From positions 34,360,446-34,424,445 of the forward strand of contig CM043969.1 in assembly GCA_014529385.2 (NCBI GenBank): DNA of 64,000 nucleotides. The letters run 5' to 3'. The position numbers and the translations under genes are program-made. This document shows, piece after piece, positions 41,490 to 52,564 of the stretch. Below the pieces are notes generated by a model. It had not been told where the DNA came from. It made no database searches and saw nothing but the letters and a program-made list of their open reading frames with translations. Every line of letters begins with the position of its first letter. Position 1 is the first letter of the stretch. The DNA is from Adiantum capillus-veneris (lineage: Eukaryota > Streptophyta > Polypodiopsida > Polypodiales > Pteridaceae).

Positions 41490-42804
41490 GGGAGGGGGTA
41501 TAGCGGCTTAGTACTTAGGCATCACAAAAGGATGGCGAATCAGCTCACCCTTCACACATACACAAGCTCACTCCAAACACAAGACTAGGTGGCGATTCCG
41601 CACACCTCACATGGGCAAAACATTGCAAGAAAACATACTCACAAAACCTCAAGCTTTATTTAGAGAATAAGGCGATGAAATGGGGAGCATAGGGTAGGGG
41701 AATGAGAAGGGAGAGAGTGGTAGAGCACATGGTGGATAGGTGGGAGTTGATGTCGAAGACTCGCACGAGGGTTATGGCCATCATCCTTCATTTAGTTGCC
41801 CTTCATCTTCCATAGCCAAGGGTGTAGAGGTCATGCTCAAGACAAGCATGGTGATTGCGGTGATGGTGATGGTGTGGGTGTGTGTGTGTGTGCACTAGGC
41901 ACACACAGTGCATAGTGTGTTCTTTGGTGATGTTGTGTGTGTTTAGTGTGATGGTGATCCCTCTTTATACAGGGGAGGAGGGGGGAGAAATTATAGAATT
42001 TAGAAATGAAGAAATCATTATCTACATAGGCCATGTGACTGTGGGCCCCACTTGTCTGGCTGTGTGTATATGTGCCAGAACAGAAGTCTCATGAGAGAGA
42101 GACTAAGAGAGAGAGATGGGTTGATGAAAAAAAGTGAGAGGTGACATGGAGACTAAAGTAATTACAAGAGGGGAGAGAGGGGAGTGTGTGCAAAGGTGAA
42201 TCTGTGTGCAGATGTGTGTGAACACAAGAAAAATCAGGTAACCACCGGGTGGGAATGGGTCTGTGGGCACCTTTTTCAATGAAACTGAGTGTGTGTGAGT
42301 GTGGGGGAGGTTATTTAGCTACAAGACAAGAGACATGGCACCCTTTACAGAGAGAGGGGGGTATTTGGGTCATGGGATATGATAGGAGAGAGAAAGGGGG
42401 GGTGGGGTATACTATTTTGGAAGATAGGGTAAGTTGCATGTGAGTTAGGGTGCATTCTTGGTGAGTTAGAATGCATTATTGGTGAGAGGTGGGGTAGCTT
42501 GAGGGGAGAGAGAAAGGAGAAAGGACAAGGGGAAGAGAGAGGGGGTTGACCTTTTGAGTGGAGGAGAGGAAAAGGGACACACGGCGGGGCAACAGTGAAG
42601 AAAAAGGAGGCAAGGTGGGGATGGGCTACCCCGCAGGCATGAGGTGGCCTATTTTACCTTTCTTATATATTTACATAATCATACTTTATTTTTTTCTTAA
42701 TTTTTCCAATTCCTTTTATCACTCCCTCCCTAAGAGGGCGTTTTCATGCGGTGGGAACGAGAGAAGAGGGGTATGGGAGCTTGGCTTGTGAAAAGCCCCC
42801 ATCA
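41236..42804 (-). repeat. 3' LTR of element F (1569 bp)
   Basis: Reverse-complement match to the LTRs of A. The TATA box position reads TTTATACA (plus, about 41965), so it is mutated. (GA)n at about 41455-41486. Confidence 0.95.
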
Positions 42805-42808
42805 TTAG

Positions 42809-42820
42809 CCCTCCCCTTTT
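42809..42820 (-). other. Polypurine tract of F
   Basis: Minus-strand AAAAGGGGAGGG, identical to that of A. Confidence 0.85.
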
Positions 42821-42832
42821 GGCTAGAGGCAT

Positions 42833-45800
42833 TCATGTCTCTAGCTCATCTGTTTGATCATTATCGTCGGAGGTGGCGGCTAATGGTGTGTCCTCATATG
42901 GAATGTCAATAGGTGGAGCCTGGTCAAATCGAAGAAAATAAGGTTTAAGTCGCCAACCATTTACCCTGGTTTTATGAAGTTTTCCATCAGCCTCCATAAG
43001 CTGGTAGCTTCCATTGGCATACTTTTTCCTGACGATGAAAGGAACTTCCCATCGGAGTAGGAGTTTCTTATCCTTGCGCGTGTCGAAGCGATTGTCGTAG
43101 CGGAGCACCAACATTCCTTTCTTCAATTCTTTTTTCCGGAGATGCTCGTTAAAGCTAAGCCGTCTATGCTCTGCTTGTGCTGCATAATAATTTATTGCTT
43201 CTTCTCTGTCCAGCTGCAGTCTTTCCAAGTTGATGATGTGATCTCTCAAATGGATGTTGGGTTGTTGAAGCTGGCTTGCCATTACTCTGAGACTTTGTAG
43301 TTGCACTTCAATGGGCAAGATTGCTTCCTTACCAAATACTAGATGATACGGTGTGAATCCCAAGGATGTACGAAATGAAGTTCTGTAGGCCCATAAAGCT
43401 TGTAGTAGATACTTATCCCAGTCTCCAGGATGATTGTTTACCTGCTTGGTAATAATTTTAGAAACCATTCCATTTACCTTTTCAACTAAGCCATTACATT
43501 GAGGGTAATATGGTGAAGAGTGCCTCCTTGTAATGCCCACTTTCTGCATTAATTCTCCTACCAAGTCTGCTCTGAAACCTGGCCCTCTATCAGAGATGAT
43601 CTCTAAAGGTGTGCCAAACCTACAGCATATGTGCTCGTAGATAAATTTAGCTACCTCTATCGCTATGATTCTAGTGGTGGTTGTAGCCTCTGCCCATCTA
43701 GTCATGTAGTCGACCCCCATGATAATGTAGAATTTTCCTGAGTTGGCCCTAGGTAATGGCCCAATGGCATCGATACCCCATTTTTCAAATGGGCCATATG
43801 AGAGAATAGGTGTCTGTGGTTCAGGCATAAGTGACCTAGTGCCGGCCTTTTGACACAACTTACACGTTTTGCACCAGTGGTGTACATCACGGTTGAGGCT
43901 AGGCCATATGAAGCCTGCCTGCAAGATTTTCCTACTTGTTATGTCTAGGGCAAAGTGACCACCACAAACCCCGTCGTGACAACTAGCGATTACTCCCGTG
44001 ATTTCCTGAAGAAAAGGGACCTTCTTGAGTATTTGGTCCTTACCCTTACAGTACAAACAGTCATTGATGAGTAGATACCTTGTGGCCTTTCGCATCAGCC
44101 ATTGCTTCTGTCCCTTTGTTAAATCTGATGGGCATTCTCCTGTTTCCAAAAAATGCATGATGTCAGGCAAGGCATCACTGCCTTGAAATAGAGGGAGCTT
44201 TAGCTTTATTGCTCCAACCACCACTTCCTGTAGTCTTTCACTTGCTAGGGCATCTGCTTCTTGGTTTTGAGCCCTTGGGATATGGTGTATTTGAACTTCT
44301 TCAAACTTACCCAACAAGGTTTTTACACCACTTAAGTGAGTCCTTAAACTAGGATTATTGCATGTCCATGCTCCATTTACTTGCCTTACCAAAAGTAGAG
44401 CATCCCCAAATATATTAAGGTGTTGTACACCTTGTGAGAGGCACCATTGTAGACCCTTGGTTAGTGTTGCATACTCAGCTTCATTGTTAGAATGTGAATC
44501 TAACAATTGGCCCAACGAAAATACCTTTGTCCCTTTGTCATCAAAGACCACTATGCCTGCAGCTGCTTTGTTAGACGCTCGCTTGTAGGCTCCATCAAAG
44601 TAGAGAGAGTATGCTCCTTCTACCATCGGTGGTACTGGAGGTAATCGGACTTCTCCTCCCTTAGATTGCTTCTCCTTCCCTTCAAAAACTTGGTAGGTCA
44701 TGAGTCCCCCCAAACTTGCCCTTGTCGTGCTTTCTACCTGTACCGTGTAGTCAAACTCTTGCATATGAACTAGCCATTTAGTAATCCTAGCAGACACATC
44801 CATGTGTTGTACAACATAGGGAAATATTTCATCCGTGGTTAGAATCACAAATTGCTTAGGCAAAAAATATGACCTAAACTTTGTAGTTGCAAATCTAAGA
44901 GCTAGGACTAAGTGTTCCACATGGGTGAAACCTTTCTCCCCTGCTGTCATCATTCGACTAGAGAAGTAGATTGGCCTCATGAAAGATGTCGTCGTATCCT
45001 TTTGGAGTAGCACAGCCCCCAATGAGTCATCACCAACACTTGAGGTGACATAGAATTTTTCATCCCACTTAGGTGGTGAGATAGTTGGCAGAGTGGCTAA
45101 GACCTCCTTTACCTTGTTGTAGTGATGTTCGCTTTCCTCGTCCCAAGTGAAAGTTGATCTTTGAGTGAGTTGTTGCAGTGGTAGAACAAGTTGTGATAGT
45201 AAATGTATGAATATACTTAAGTACCTCACCTTCTGTAGAAAAGAGACCAGTTGACGTGCGGTCGTTGGTGAAGGTAGGGCTATGAGTGCGGACACCTTAC
45301 TTGGGTCGGCGTTGATACCTCTTGCTGAAATTTCATGGCCTAGTAGAATGACTTTACTCTCCCCAATGTGAAATTTATCCACATTTAATTGCCCACCTAG
45401 GCTCTGCAACCTGGCCAAACCTTCAGTTACCTTTTCTAAATGTGAAATATGGGAGCTATATATACAAAAATCATCAATGAACACTCTTATGGATGTTCCA
45501 AAGAACGGTTGAAAAACATATGTGACATATCTTTGGAATGTGGCAGGTGCATTTGTGAGACCAAATGGCATAACCCTGTATGAAAAACAACCCCATGGCG
45601 TGATAAAAGTGGTTTTTAGCTGATCTTCCAAGGCTATGCGTATTTGAAAGTATCCAGAATAACCATCACAGACGGTATAGCATTCAAAACCCACTACTTC
45701 ATTCAGAATTTCATCCAAGAAAGGGAGAGGAAAGTGGTCTCTCTTTGTAGCTGCATTTAGTGGTTTGTAGTCAACACAGACCCTCCACTTACCATTCTTT

Positions 45801-46096
45801 TTAGGCGTCACCACTACGGGTGACACCCATTCTGAGTTTTCTACAGGATAGATGAATCCTGCCTCCAGCAGTTTCCTTACCTCGGCCAAGAGTGCCTTTT
45901 CTTGTATGACCCCCAGTCGTCGTAGCTTTTGCACAACTGGTTTTACCCCTTCCTTCAGCTTAATATGATGTTCCACCACTGTAATGCCTGTGATTCTTTC
46001 ATAGTTGTCAATGAACAGGTTAGGAAATCCCATCAACATTTGCAAAAAACTATCTTTCTCCTCAAGTGTTAATTCCGTAGACAACATACCCTTCAA
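42833..46096 (-). CDS. Element F pol: RT, two RNase H domains, integrase (1087 aa)
   Basis: Uninterrupted frame. RT about residues 80-270: WVSPVVVTPKKNGKWRVCVD, DGYSGYFQI (144-152) and catalytic FIDD at 206-209. Classical gypsy RNase H about 340-430, with its first Asp replaced (TSSVGDD), so probably inactive. Second, archaeal-type RNase H about 495-625 with D501, E541, D565 and D615 all present, the mark of Tat elements. Integrase: H707 and H714 with C745 and C748 (zinc), then D776, D836 and E872 with 35 residues between the last two, all intact. C-terminal chromodomain-less end to 1087. It starts 11 bases after the gag-pro stop, in another frame; how pol is expressed is unknown. It may supply enzymes to defective relatives such as A. 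Confidence 0.95.
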   Translation of the reverse strand: MKGMLSTELTLEEKDSFLQMLMGFPNLFIDNYERITGITVVEHHIKLKEGVKPVVQKLRRLGVIQEKALLAEVRKLLEAGFIYPVENSEWVSPVVVTPKKNGKWRVCVDYKPLNAATKRDHFPLPFLDEILNEVVGFECYTVCDGYSGYFQIRIALEDQLKTTFITPWGCFSYRVMPFGLTNAPATFQRYVTYVFQPFFGTSIRVFIDDFCIYSSHISHLEKVTEGLARLQSLGGQLNVDKFHIGESKVILLGHEISARGINADPSKVSALIALPSPTTARQLVSFLQKVRYLSIFIHLLSQLVLPLQQLTQRSTFTWDEESEHHYNKVKEVLATLPTISPPKWDEKFYVTSSVGDDSLGAVLLQKDTTTSFMRPIYFSSRMMTAGEKGFTHVEHLVLALRFATTKFRSYFLPKQFVILTTDEIFPYVVQHMDVSARITKWLVHMQEFDYTVQVESTTRASLGGLMTYQVFEGKEKQSKGGEVRLPPVPPMVEGAYSLYFDGAYKRASNKAAAGIVVFDDKGTKVFSLGQLLDSHSNNEAEYATLTKGLQWCLSQGVQHLNIFGDALLLVRQVNGAWTCNNPSLRTHLSGVKTLLGKFEEVQIHHIPRAQNQEADALASERLQEVVVGAIKLKLPLFQGSDALPDIMHFLETGECPSDLTKGQKQWLMRKATRYLLINDCLYCKGKDQILKKVPFLQEITGVIASCHDGVCGGHFALDITSRKILQAGFIWPSLNRDVHHWCKTCKLCQKAGTRSLMPEPQTPILSYGPFEKWGIDAIGPLPRANSGKFYIIMGVDYMTRWAEATTTTRIIAIEVAKFIYEHICCRFGTPLEIISDRGPGFRADLVGELMQKVGITRRHSSPYYPQCNGLVEKVNGMVSKIITKQVNNHPGDWDKYLLQALWAYRTSFRTSLGFTPYHLVFGKEAILPIEVQLQSLRVMASQLQQPNIHLRDHIINLERLQLDREEAINYYAAQAEHRRLSFNEHLRKKELKKGMLVLRYDNRFDTRKDKKLLLRWEVPFIVRKKYANGSYQLMEADGKLHKTRVNGWRLKPYFLRFDQAPPIDIPYEDTPLAATSDDNDQTDELET

Positions 46097-46107
46097 CCTA
46101 CTTCCTC

Positions 46108-47679
46108 CTAGGCCAGGTGATTTGCTCTCCTCTTCATGGGTTGCCCTTTTGGTGATGGATCACTAGTTGTGCTTACCTTTTGTGGATCCTTCATAATGAT
46201 ACCCATCACATCAATGGAACTGTCACTTTCGTCGGTGGATGTGGTCTCCTCCTTAGAACTGGAAGATTCGCTAGTGGTTTCATCTGCCGATGTTTCCAGA
46301 TTCATTTGCTTCTGCTTGCCAATCCTCATGTCATAGTCGATTGTCTCCCCTTTCTTACCGGTCATGCGTAGAAGGCCAGTATCCCATTCCTGTTTTGCAT
46401 TCATGGCCATCAACCATGGCCTTCCCAAAATTAGTGGATAGCCCTGCCCCTTAGTAGGCATTACAAAAACATCTACCTCTACCTCAGTGTTGAAAGCTTT
46501 GATTTTCACGGCACTTACCACACCCACACACTTTACTTTTGCGTTGTTTGCCATCTTTGCCTTGCATGGAGAAGGCCTATCAACCTCGAGCCCTAATCGA
46601 AGCATCATAGCTTCGCTCATTACACAGATTTGTGCACCTCCATCAATGTAGGTGTTTCCAACCCTCTTTCCTTTTATGTTTACGTCGACAATTGGAAGGA
46701 TGTCATCCATGTTGCATCCCGAAATTGCTCCGGCTACCTTTTTTTTGGAGCATCTTGTACTTACCATTTTAGACCATTGTCGCCTTACTTTAGGTACAAG
46801 ATGTAGCAACTGTGGCCATGTAAGATTCAGCCCTTGCTCTGCCACATCCAATGTTAGATCATAGGGCTTAGAACTTTCCCCTAGCTGGAAGTCGGTGATG
46901 CCCAATTTCCGTCCTAGCCTGGATGGCCTCTTGCTAGTTTCTCCTCTCATGCTTCTCTCATCATCTGATTGTGTAGCTTTCTCCCTCCTAGCTCTTTTCA
47001 CAGTCATGGCTTCAAGTGGTTCTAAAAAGGTTACCTTCTCCTTACCCTTGTCCCTCTCCTTTGCTCTGGGTGGATCCACTACTACGGCTTTTCCTTTCTC
47101 TTCTAGCCTTATGATGTTTACAGGGCGATCAGTTGGTGGGGCTGGTGGAAGAGGTGGAATGGATGCTTGTAGTGGTGTCTGGGGTGGACGTAGAATTTGT
47201 GTTGGTGGGGGTGGTGCTCGGGGTGGGGGTGTTCTTTCTCTAGGGGGTGACAATTGGTTCCTCCTACCTCCTCTATTATAGTTTTGTCGTGGTTTGGGAC
47301 AGTAGTACATACCGTGACCGTCTTCTCCGCAGTTGTAGCAATGATACTCCCTTTTTTGTCGTCGTGCTCTTCCAGGGTCTTGATCTCTTTCTTGACTCCT
47401 CCCTTGTTGTATCAAGTGGACAGACAAATTCTGCAGTTGGTCAGTAATATGGGCCAGCATATCTTGTTGGTCATCTCTTACCCCACGAGCCGGTGGTGGT
47501 GGTATGATGGTTGCCGTAGTTGCTGGTCGACGCGATGTTGTTGTTTCTGTTGACTCGGTTTCTTTGGCTTTCATTCGTAGCTTCTTGTCCTTAAGGCGAG
47601 CAATCTCAACGGCTAACTCGTACGTAGCCGGGAATCTACCTTTCACCTTCTCCTTGAGAAGCGGCCATAAGCCATGCAT
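46108..47679 (-). CDS. Element F gag tail and protease ORF (523 aa)
   Basis: Open frame in the gag frame after the last nonsense codon. Residues 114-127 form a canonical zinc knuckle (C114, C117, H122, C127). A proline-rich stretch (145-185) and a basic/acidic linker follow, then the protease with YIDGGAQICVM (catalytic D346, DGGA instead of D-S/T-G-A) and LILGRPWL (416-423). The tail is acidic and serine-rich. The Met at 47679 is simply the first after the stop; the natural start is 48084. The DGGA form also occurs in element D, so it looks like a lineage trait. Confidence 0.85.
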   Translation of the reverse strand: MHGLWPLLKEKVKGRFPATYELAVEIARLKDKKLRMKAKETESTETTTSRRPATTATIIPPPPARGVRDDQQDMLAHITDQLQNLSVHLIQQGRSQERDQDPGRARRQKREYHCYNCGEDGHGMYYCPKPRQNYNRGGRRNQLSPPRERTPPPRAPPPPTQILRPPQTPLQASIPPLPPAPPTDRPVNIIRLEEKGKAVVVDPPRAKERDKGKEKVTFLEPLEAMTVKRARREKATQSDDERSMRGETSKRPSRLGRKLGITDFQLGESSKPYDLTLDVAEQGLNLTWPQLLHLVPKVRRQWSKMVSTRCSKKKVAGAISGCNMDDILPIVDVNIKGKRVGNTYIDGGAQICVMSEAMMLRLGLEVDRPSPCKAKMANNAKVKCVGVVSAVKIKAFNTEVEVDVFVMPTKGQGYPLILGRPWLMAMNAKQEWDTGLLRMTGKKGETIDYDMRIGKQKQMNLETSADETTSESSSSKEETTSTDESDSSIDVMGIIMKDPQKVSTTSDPSPKGQPMKRRANHLA

Positions 47680-48084
47680 GAACCGATCTTTTTTTAGGAA
47701 ATCGGGTGCGGCTTCCGCCCTTGCCAGTGACTCAACTCACCGTTCCCACAAATCCACAAATTTGGACTCATAGGTGGCATATTCTAAAAGACCCTCCTGC
47801 TTCAAGTCACTCAACTTGTCCCACAACTTTTCTGAAGTGGTACCTCCCCCAAAGCGCCTCTTAAAAGCGGTTTTTAAGGGTTCCCAGTCATCCTTGGTTG
47901 CTTGTGGAAGTGCATTGTACTATGATCTAGCTTCTAGCTTCATGAGATGCTTAAAGATTCTAACTCGGGATTCATCCGTATCTTTGTTGCTCACTACACA
48001 TGCTACTTCAAAGTCATCTAGGAAGTCTGTTACCAAATCCTCCCCCTTCTTTCCTTTAAATGTTGGAAATGCTACACTTGCCAT
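47680..48084 (-). pseudogene. Element F gag N-terminal part with two nonsense codons
   Basis: Starts MASVAFPTFKGKKGEDLVTD at 48084 and matches A gag. Stops at 47920-47922 (TAG) and 47737-47739 (TGA) both replace Trp codons, consistent with G-to-A change. The frame is otherwise continuous with the ORF ending at 46108. Confidence 0.9.
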
Positions 48085-48164
48085 GATTACTAAGAGAGAG
48101 CTAGAAAGACACACTTCTTAACTTGCAAAAGTTTTTTTCTTCTTTACGAGGCATGTATACCCTC

Positions 48165-48383
48165 TTATACTAGGACATAGATTAAAACTTCCAACGGTAC
48201 ATTGCCTTGTACCAAAGGTAAGACAAATGGCTGATCTGATGCCAGAACCTCAAAAAACCGCTCTCCACCCAGCATGGTGTCAATGATGTGCTGGTAGTGA
48301 GCCTTCAAGTCCAATGTTACCTTGATTGAGCGTACACGTGTTGGTATGTGTGATCTGTCTTGAGGTAGGTTGCACTGATTCAT
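48165..48383 (-). CDS. Small conserved leader ORF 2 of F (72 aa)
   Basis: Counterpart of 3320-3538 in A: same length, same start and stop positions relative to gag. Begins MNQCNLPQDRSHIPTRVR. No domain recognised. Confidence 0.5.
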   Translation of the reverse strand: MNQCNLPQDRSHIPTRVRSIKVTLDLKAHYQHIIDTMLGGERFFEVLASDQPFVLPLVQGNVPLEVLIYVLV

Positions 48384-48400
48384 GTGAAGCTTAGAGCTCC

Positions 48401-48625
48401 TTAGTCACTGGCCAAGCTTGTGGGAGAGGGTGGAGTTCTTTCCTGAAACAAACTCAGTAGATCCCTAGTTTCTCTAGTGAGAGTGTGAGCAAATGATTCC
48501 GTTATCTGTGCTGCAGCATCAGATGCGACTTGAAAACTAACTGTGATAATTACCTCAGTGACTTGAGTTACTCGATTCTCAAAGTAGAATAGTGTTGATT
48601 CTCTATTGTGCAGAGCTCCTTCCAT
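48401..48625 (-). CDS. Small conserved leader ORF 1 of F (74 aa)
   Basis: Counterpart of 3078-3302 in A, same length, 17 bases before the next small ORF. Begins MEGALHNRESTLFYFENRV. No domain recognised. A longer overlapping frame upstream (48837-48568) is not kept in A and is not supported. Confidence 0.5.
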   Translation of the reverse strand: MEGALHNRESTLFYFENRVTQVTEVIITVSFQVASDAAAQITESFAHTLTRETRDLLSLFQERTPPSPTSLASD

Positions 48626-48919
48626 TTTGTTGTTGTTGGTTGGTTGTAGGTTGCGGACATGGTTTCGATCTTCTCCTTCTTCTTCTTGGCACTTGGCCTA
48701 TGTATATCCACTGGGTTTGGCGTGTTGGTTGACTCTACCACTGCAAATCGATTAGCGTTACACCTGGCCCTCGAGCTTCGATACAGATGCGGAGTTCGTC
48801 TAGTTGTGCTTGGAGCTCTTCTTCTTATGTCGTCCAATTAGCAAATCCTCCTAGCCATTCATCCATTCACAATACTTTAGGGGTTTCAGTCTTGTAAACT
48901 GAAGGGTTTCATGAAAAGA

Positions 48920-48937
48920 TCCTCAGTGGGGGCACCA
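48920..48937 (-). other. Primer-binding site of F
   Basis: Minus-strand TGGTGCCCCCACTGAGGA, identical to A; two bases after the LTR. Confidence 0.75.
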
Positions 48938-48939
48938 AA

Positions 48940-49148
48940 TGACGGGAGCAAAGAGAACCCCGAACCACGACGGCCTCTAAAACACCGGGGACTGAATGGC
49001 ACGCCTCGAGCCTGTCATGGTAAAGCAAACAGGGGCACCACCTAGCTTCAGCGTCTAGGATGCAAACAACACACCACCATAATAAAGTTTTCATCCAAGA
49101 GAGATGGATGCTTGGGATTAATGATGAAGAGGAAAGAGAATGAGATCA

Positions 49149-49187
<39 letters not shown>

Positions 49188-50495
49188 GGGGGTATAGCGG
49201 CTTAGTACTTAGGCATCACAAAAGGATGGCGAATCCGCACACCCTTCACACATACACAAGCTCACTCCAAACACAAGATTAGGTGGTGATTCCGCACACC
49301 TCACATGGGCAAAACATTGCAAGAAAACATACTCACAAAACCTCAAGCTTTATTTAGAGAATAAGGCGATGAAATGGGGAGCATAGGGTAGGGGAATGAG
49401 AAGGGACAGAGTGGTAGACCACATGGTGCATAGGTGGGAGTTGATGGCGAAGACTCGCACGAGGGTTATGGCCATCATCCTTCATTTAGTTGCCCTTCAT
49501 CTTCCATAGCCAAGGGTGTAGAGGTCATGCTCAAGACAAGCATGGTGATTGCGGTGATGGTGATGGTGTGGGTGTGTGGGTGTGCACTAGGCACACACAG
49601 TGCATAGTGTGTTCTTTGGTGATGTTGTGTCTGTTTAGTGTGATGGTGACCCCTCTTTATATAGGGGAGGAGGGGGGAGAAATTATAGAATTTAGAAATG
49701 AAGAAATCATTATCTACATAGGCCATGTGACTGTGGGCCCCACTTGTCTGGCTGTGTGTATATGTGCCAGAACAGAAGTCTCATGAGAGAGAGACTAAGA
49801 GAGAGAGATGGGTTGATGAAAAAAAGTGAGAGGTGACATGGAGACTAAAGTAATTACAAGAGGGGAGAGAGGGGAGTGTGTTCAAAGGTGAATCTGTGTG
49901 CAGATGTGTGTGAACACAAGAAAAATCAGGTAACCACCGGGTGGGGATGGGTCTGTGGGCACCTTTTTCAATGAAACTGAGTGTGTGTGAGTGTGGGGGA
50001 GGTTATTTAGCTACAACACAAGAGACATGGCGCCCTTTAGAGAGAGAGGGGGGTATTTGGGTCATGGGATATGATAGGAGAGAGAAAGAGGGGGTGGGGT
50101 ATACTATTTTGGAAGATATGGTAAGTTGCATGTGAGTTAGGGTGCATTATTGGTGAGTTAGAATGCATTATTGGTGAGAGGTGGGGTAGCTTGAGGGGAG
50201 AGAGAAAGGAGAAAGGACAAGGGGAAGAGAGAGGGGGTTGACCTTTTGAGTGGAGGAGAGGAAAAGGGACACACGGCGGGGCAACAGTGAAGAAAAAGGA
50301 GGCAAGGTGGGGATGGGCTACCCCGCAGGCATGAGGTGGCCTATTTTACCTTTCTTATATATTTACATAATCATACTTTTTTTTTTCTTACTTTTTCCAA
50401 TGCCTTTTATCACTCCCTCCCTAAGAGGGGGTTTTCATGGGGTGGGGACGAGAGAAGAGGGGTATGGGAGCTTGGCTTGTGAAAAGCCCCCATCA
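48940..50495 (-). repeat. 5' LTR of element F (1556 bp)
   Basis: Direct repeat of 41236-42804. TATA box kept (minus strand TATATAAAG, plus about 49655-49663). (GA)n at about 49155-49180. Confidence 0.95.
49655..49663 (-). promoter_or_regulatory. TATA box of F 5' LTR
   Basis: CTTTATATA on the plus strand, i.e. TATATAAAG on the element's strand; same place as in A. Confidence 0.65.
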
Positions 50496-51900
50496 ATGTG
50501 TTAGACGTTCTCAAGTCCATAAATGGGTTAACAAGAAATATTCAGGGGAAAGAGACCCTAGAGACCACGTGGCAGCATTCTTGAGAGTGATCTGAGTAGA
50601 AGAGGTCAGGGACTTTGATACACAATTTGCTCGATTTGGACTCACCTTAAAGGAAGATGCCACCACTTGGTTTGATTCTGTTGAAAGACGGGATTTTGAG
50701 ACCATCCAAGAAGTATTTGATGAATTAGTGGAGAAATTCTCTCAAAGAGGGATAGCCCACAATACAATCTCACAAATCCATAAGTTCAAGCAGAAAGAGG
50801 GAGAATCTGTCAAAAAAGTAGCCTTATGGTTGAAATGATACGTAAAAAGTTTCTTGATGGAAGAATTACCTACTCAATCTAGACTCATGTTGATATTTAT
50901 CCAGGGACCGAGAAATGCAGACCTTCAAAAGGATTTGCACATGAAGAAAAGCCCCACCCTAAATGAGTTAACCAAGGAGGCTTTATTCCTGATAGACAAT
51001 TGTGTGATCTACAAGGATGGAGACCAAAAAGACAGAAATAATGATTCATCATCACAACAAAGTGAAAGTAGGTCCACAAAATCAGCACAAAGGACTGATC
51101 CAATGACAAATCAAGAGCAACTCATAGAGGAGGTGCTAAAGAGGATTAACCCGTTTGCTAAGCCGCAGACTAAGCAACCAAAGTCATGCGCCATCAAACA
51201 CAAATGGACAAATCACGTGAGCGAAGAGTGCTACTACAATAAGGGTTATGTGCAAGAATGACAGTATGCTTCACAAGCAGAGGTAGCACCTCCCCAAGTA
51301 CCACAAATTCCTAGATATACGGCATGAAATTTACCAGGACTAGTAGGGGTTGAAAGACCACAGCCAGTTTTGGGGCAACAACCACCACTCCCAGGAGTAA
51401 TACCTATAGGTTTGAGGTATACACCCACTGTGGAAGAGCCAAAGGAACAAGTCTTAGTGCCTGTACCTATATATTATGAAGAGCCAAGTGGATATATGGC
51501 TTGTCCTACATATTACCCACCTGAAGAGCTGAGAGCACCAAAATCGTGCATCATGATTAGCCATGTTGGACCACCAACAACAGCACATGTTGTAGGAGAA
51601 GGTAGATACAGTTTGGAGAAGAGAACATTGTTATTCATAGCCAATGGAGGCTTAGTGGACCAAGGCCTTCTTACCAACAGAGGGGGGCTCCAAGAGCACC
51701 ATGACAACAATTGGGACCATGCTACAAGTGTGAAGGTGACCATCTCATGAAAGACTGTCCTCATACGGAAATTGTCTGAGTGAATGTGTATTCTCCAAAC
51801 TGTGGCATCAATCATTTGATCACCGATTGTCCAAAAAATCCAAACAAAGCAGTTACAACAACTTTGAACACGTTGGAGGCAATCCTGGAGTGGTTTAGAA
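50496..51900 (+). pseudogene. gag of element E
   Basis: Reads QVHKWVNKKYSGKRDPRDHV, FARFGLTLKEDATTWFDSVE, then FSQRGIAHNTISQIHKFKQK and LIFIQGPRNADLQKDLHMKK, matching C gag. Stops near 50594, 50838, 51258 and 51326. Two zinc knuckles near 51725-51840: CYKCEGDHLMKDC-like (C-x2-C-x3-H-x4-C) and NCGINHLITDC. Confidence 0.9.
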
Positions 51901-51925
51901 AACAAAACGGTGATACCTCACAACC

Positions 51926-52280
51926 ATGGAATTTTTTGACAATGGAGCTGGTGTAGCCATTGCAACCAAGGATGTATGGAAGAAATGGGGAAAACCCGCT
52001 TTGAGAGCCACAAGAATGAAGTTACAAATTGCAGATGGTTATATGGAGAGACTCATAGGGCTCCTAGAAAAGGTAGTTGTTACCTCTTGCGGCATTGAGT
52101 ATGAGCATAACTTTGCAATAGTGGATTTTGGCAAGAGAAATAACTACGACATAACACTTGGATGGCCATTCATGTGACAATTAAAGATGGTCCAAGACTG
52201 GGGTTGTAATCATATATACCTTAGGCACACAAAAACCACTACGCAAATAAACCTTAAAGACCATAGTTACAAAGATGTGA
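51926..52280 (+). pseudogene. Protease of element E
   Basis: Reads DNGAGVAIATKDVWKKWG (active site D-S-G changed to D-N-G) and YDITLGWPFM (second part; R of LGRPFM changed to W). In frame with C's protease block but with stops at 52176 and 52282. Not functional. Confidence 0.85.
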
Positions 52281-52299
52281 ATTGAACCCCGGTTTTGAT

Positions 52300-52533
52300 T
52301 CTGGTACATCTAAGCTTCTAGCGTGGTTAGGCAAACTAAAGGAACTATGGATGTGTGGGGCATCCCATTGTAGAAGATTAAAGCGGGAAGAGTGTGTTAT
52401 CGAGGATAAGGAATACTTTCCAAAACCTTTCCCAAAGGAGGTCCTAGAACCTTTTGAGGATTAACATTTTGACTAATAGGTGTTTCCATGTGTGCAAGAA
52501 TGGTGGGTGTGTAAGAGTGGTCAATGGATGCAC

Positions 52534-52564
<31 letters not shown>

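Larger units (their letters stand above)
41236..50495 (-). mobile_element. Ty3/gypsy retrotransposon F (Tat-like), near complete, minus strand
   Basis: 9260 bp; LTRs 41236-42804 and 48940-50495. On the minus strand: primer site, two small ORFs, gag with two stops, an open gag-tail/protease ORF, an unbroken 1087-codon pol ORF and a polypurine tract. Flanked by ATGT. Same family as A. Inserted in the gag of element E. Because gag has two nonsense codons, F itself is probably not autonomous, though its pol looks intact. Confidence 0.97.

Noticed and set aside
46895-47281. Plus-strand ORFs opposite element F gag and pol (for example 128 codons here)
   Set aside because: Shadows of the minus-strand gag-protease frame.
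48568-48837. 89-codon minus-strand ORF and the matching 88-codon ORF at 2834-3100 in A
   Set aside because: The two do not share the same frame over their length, so conservation does not support coding, unlike the 74- and 72-codon ORFs.
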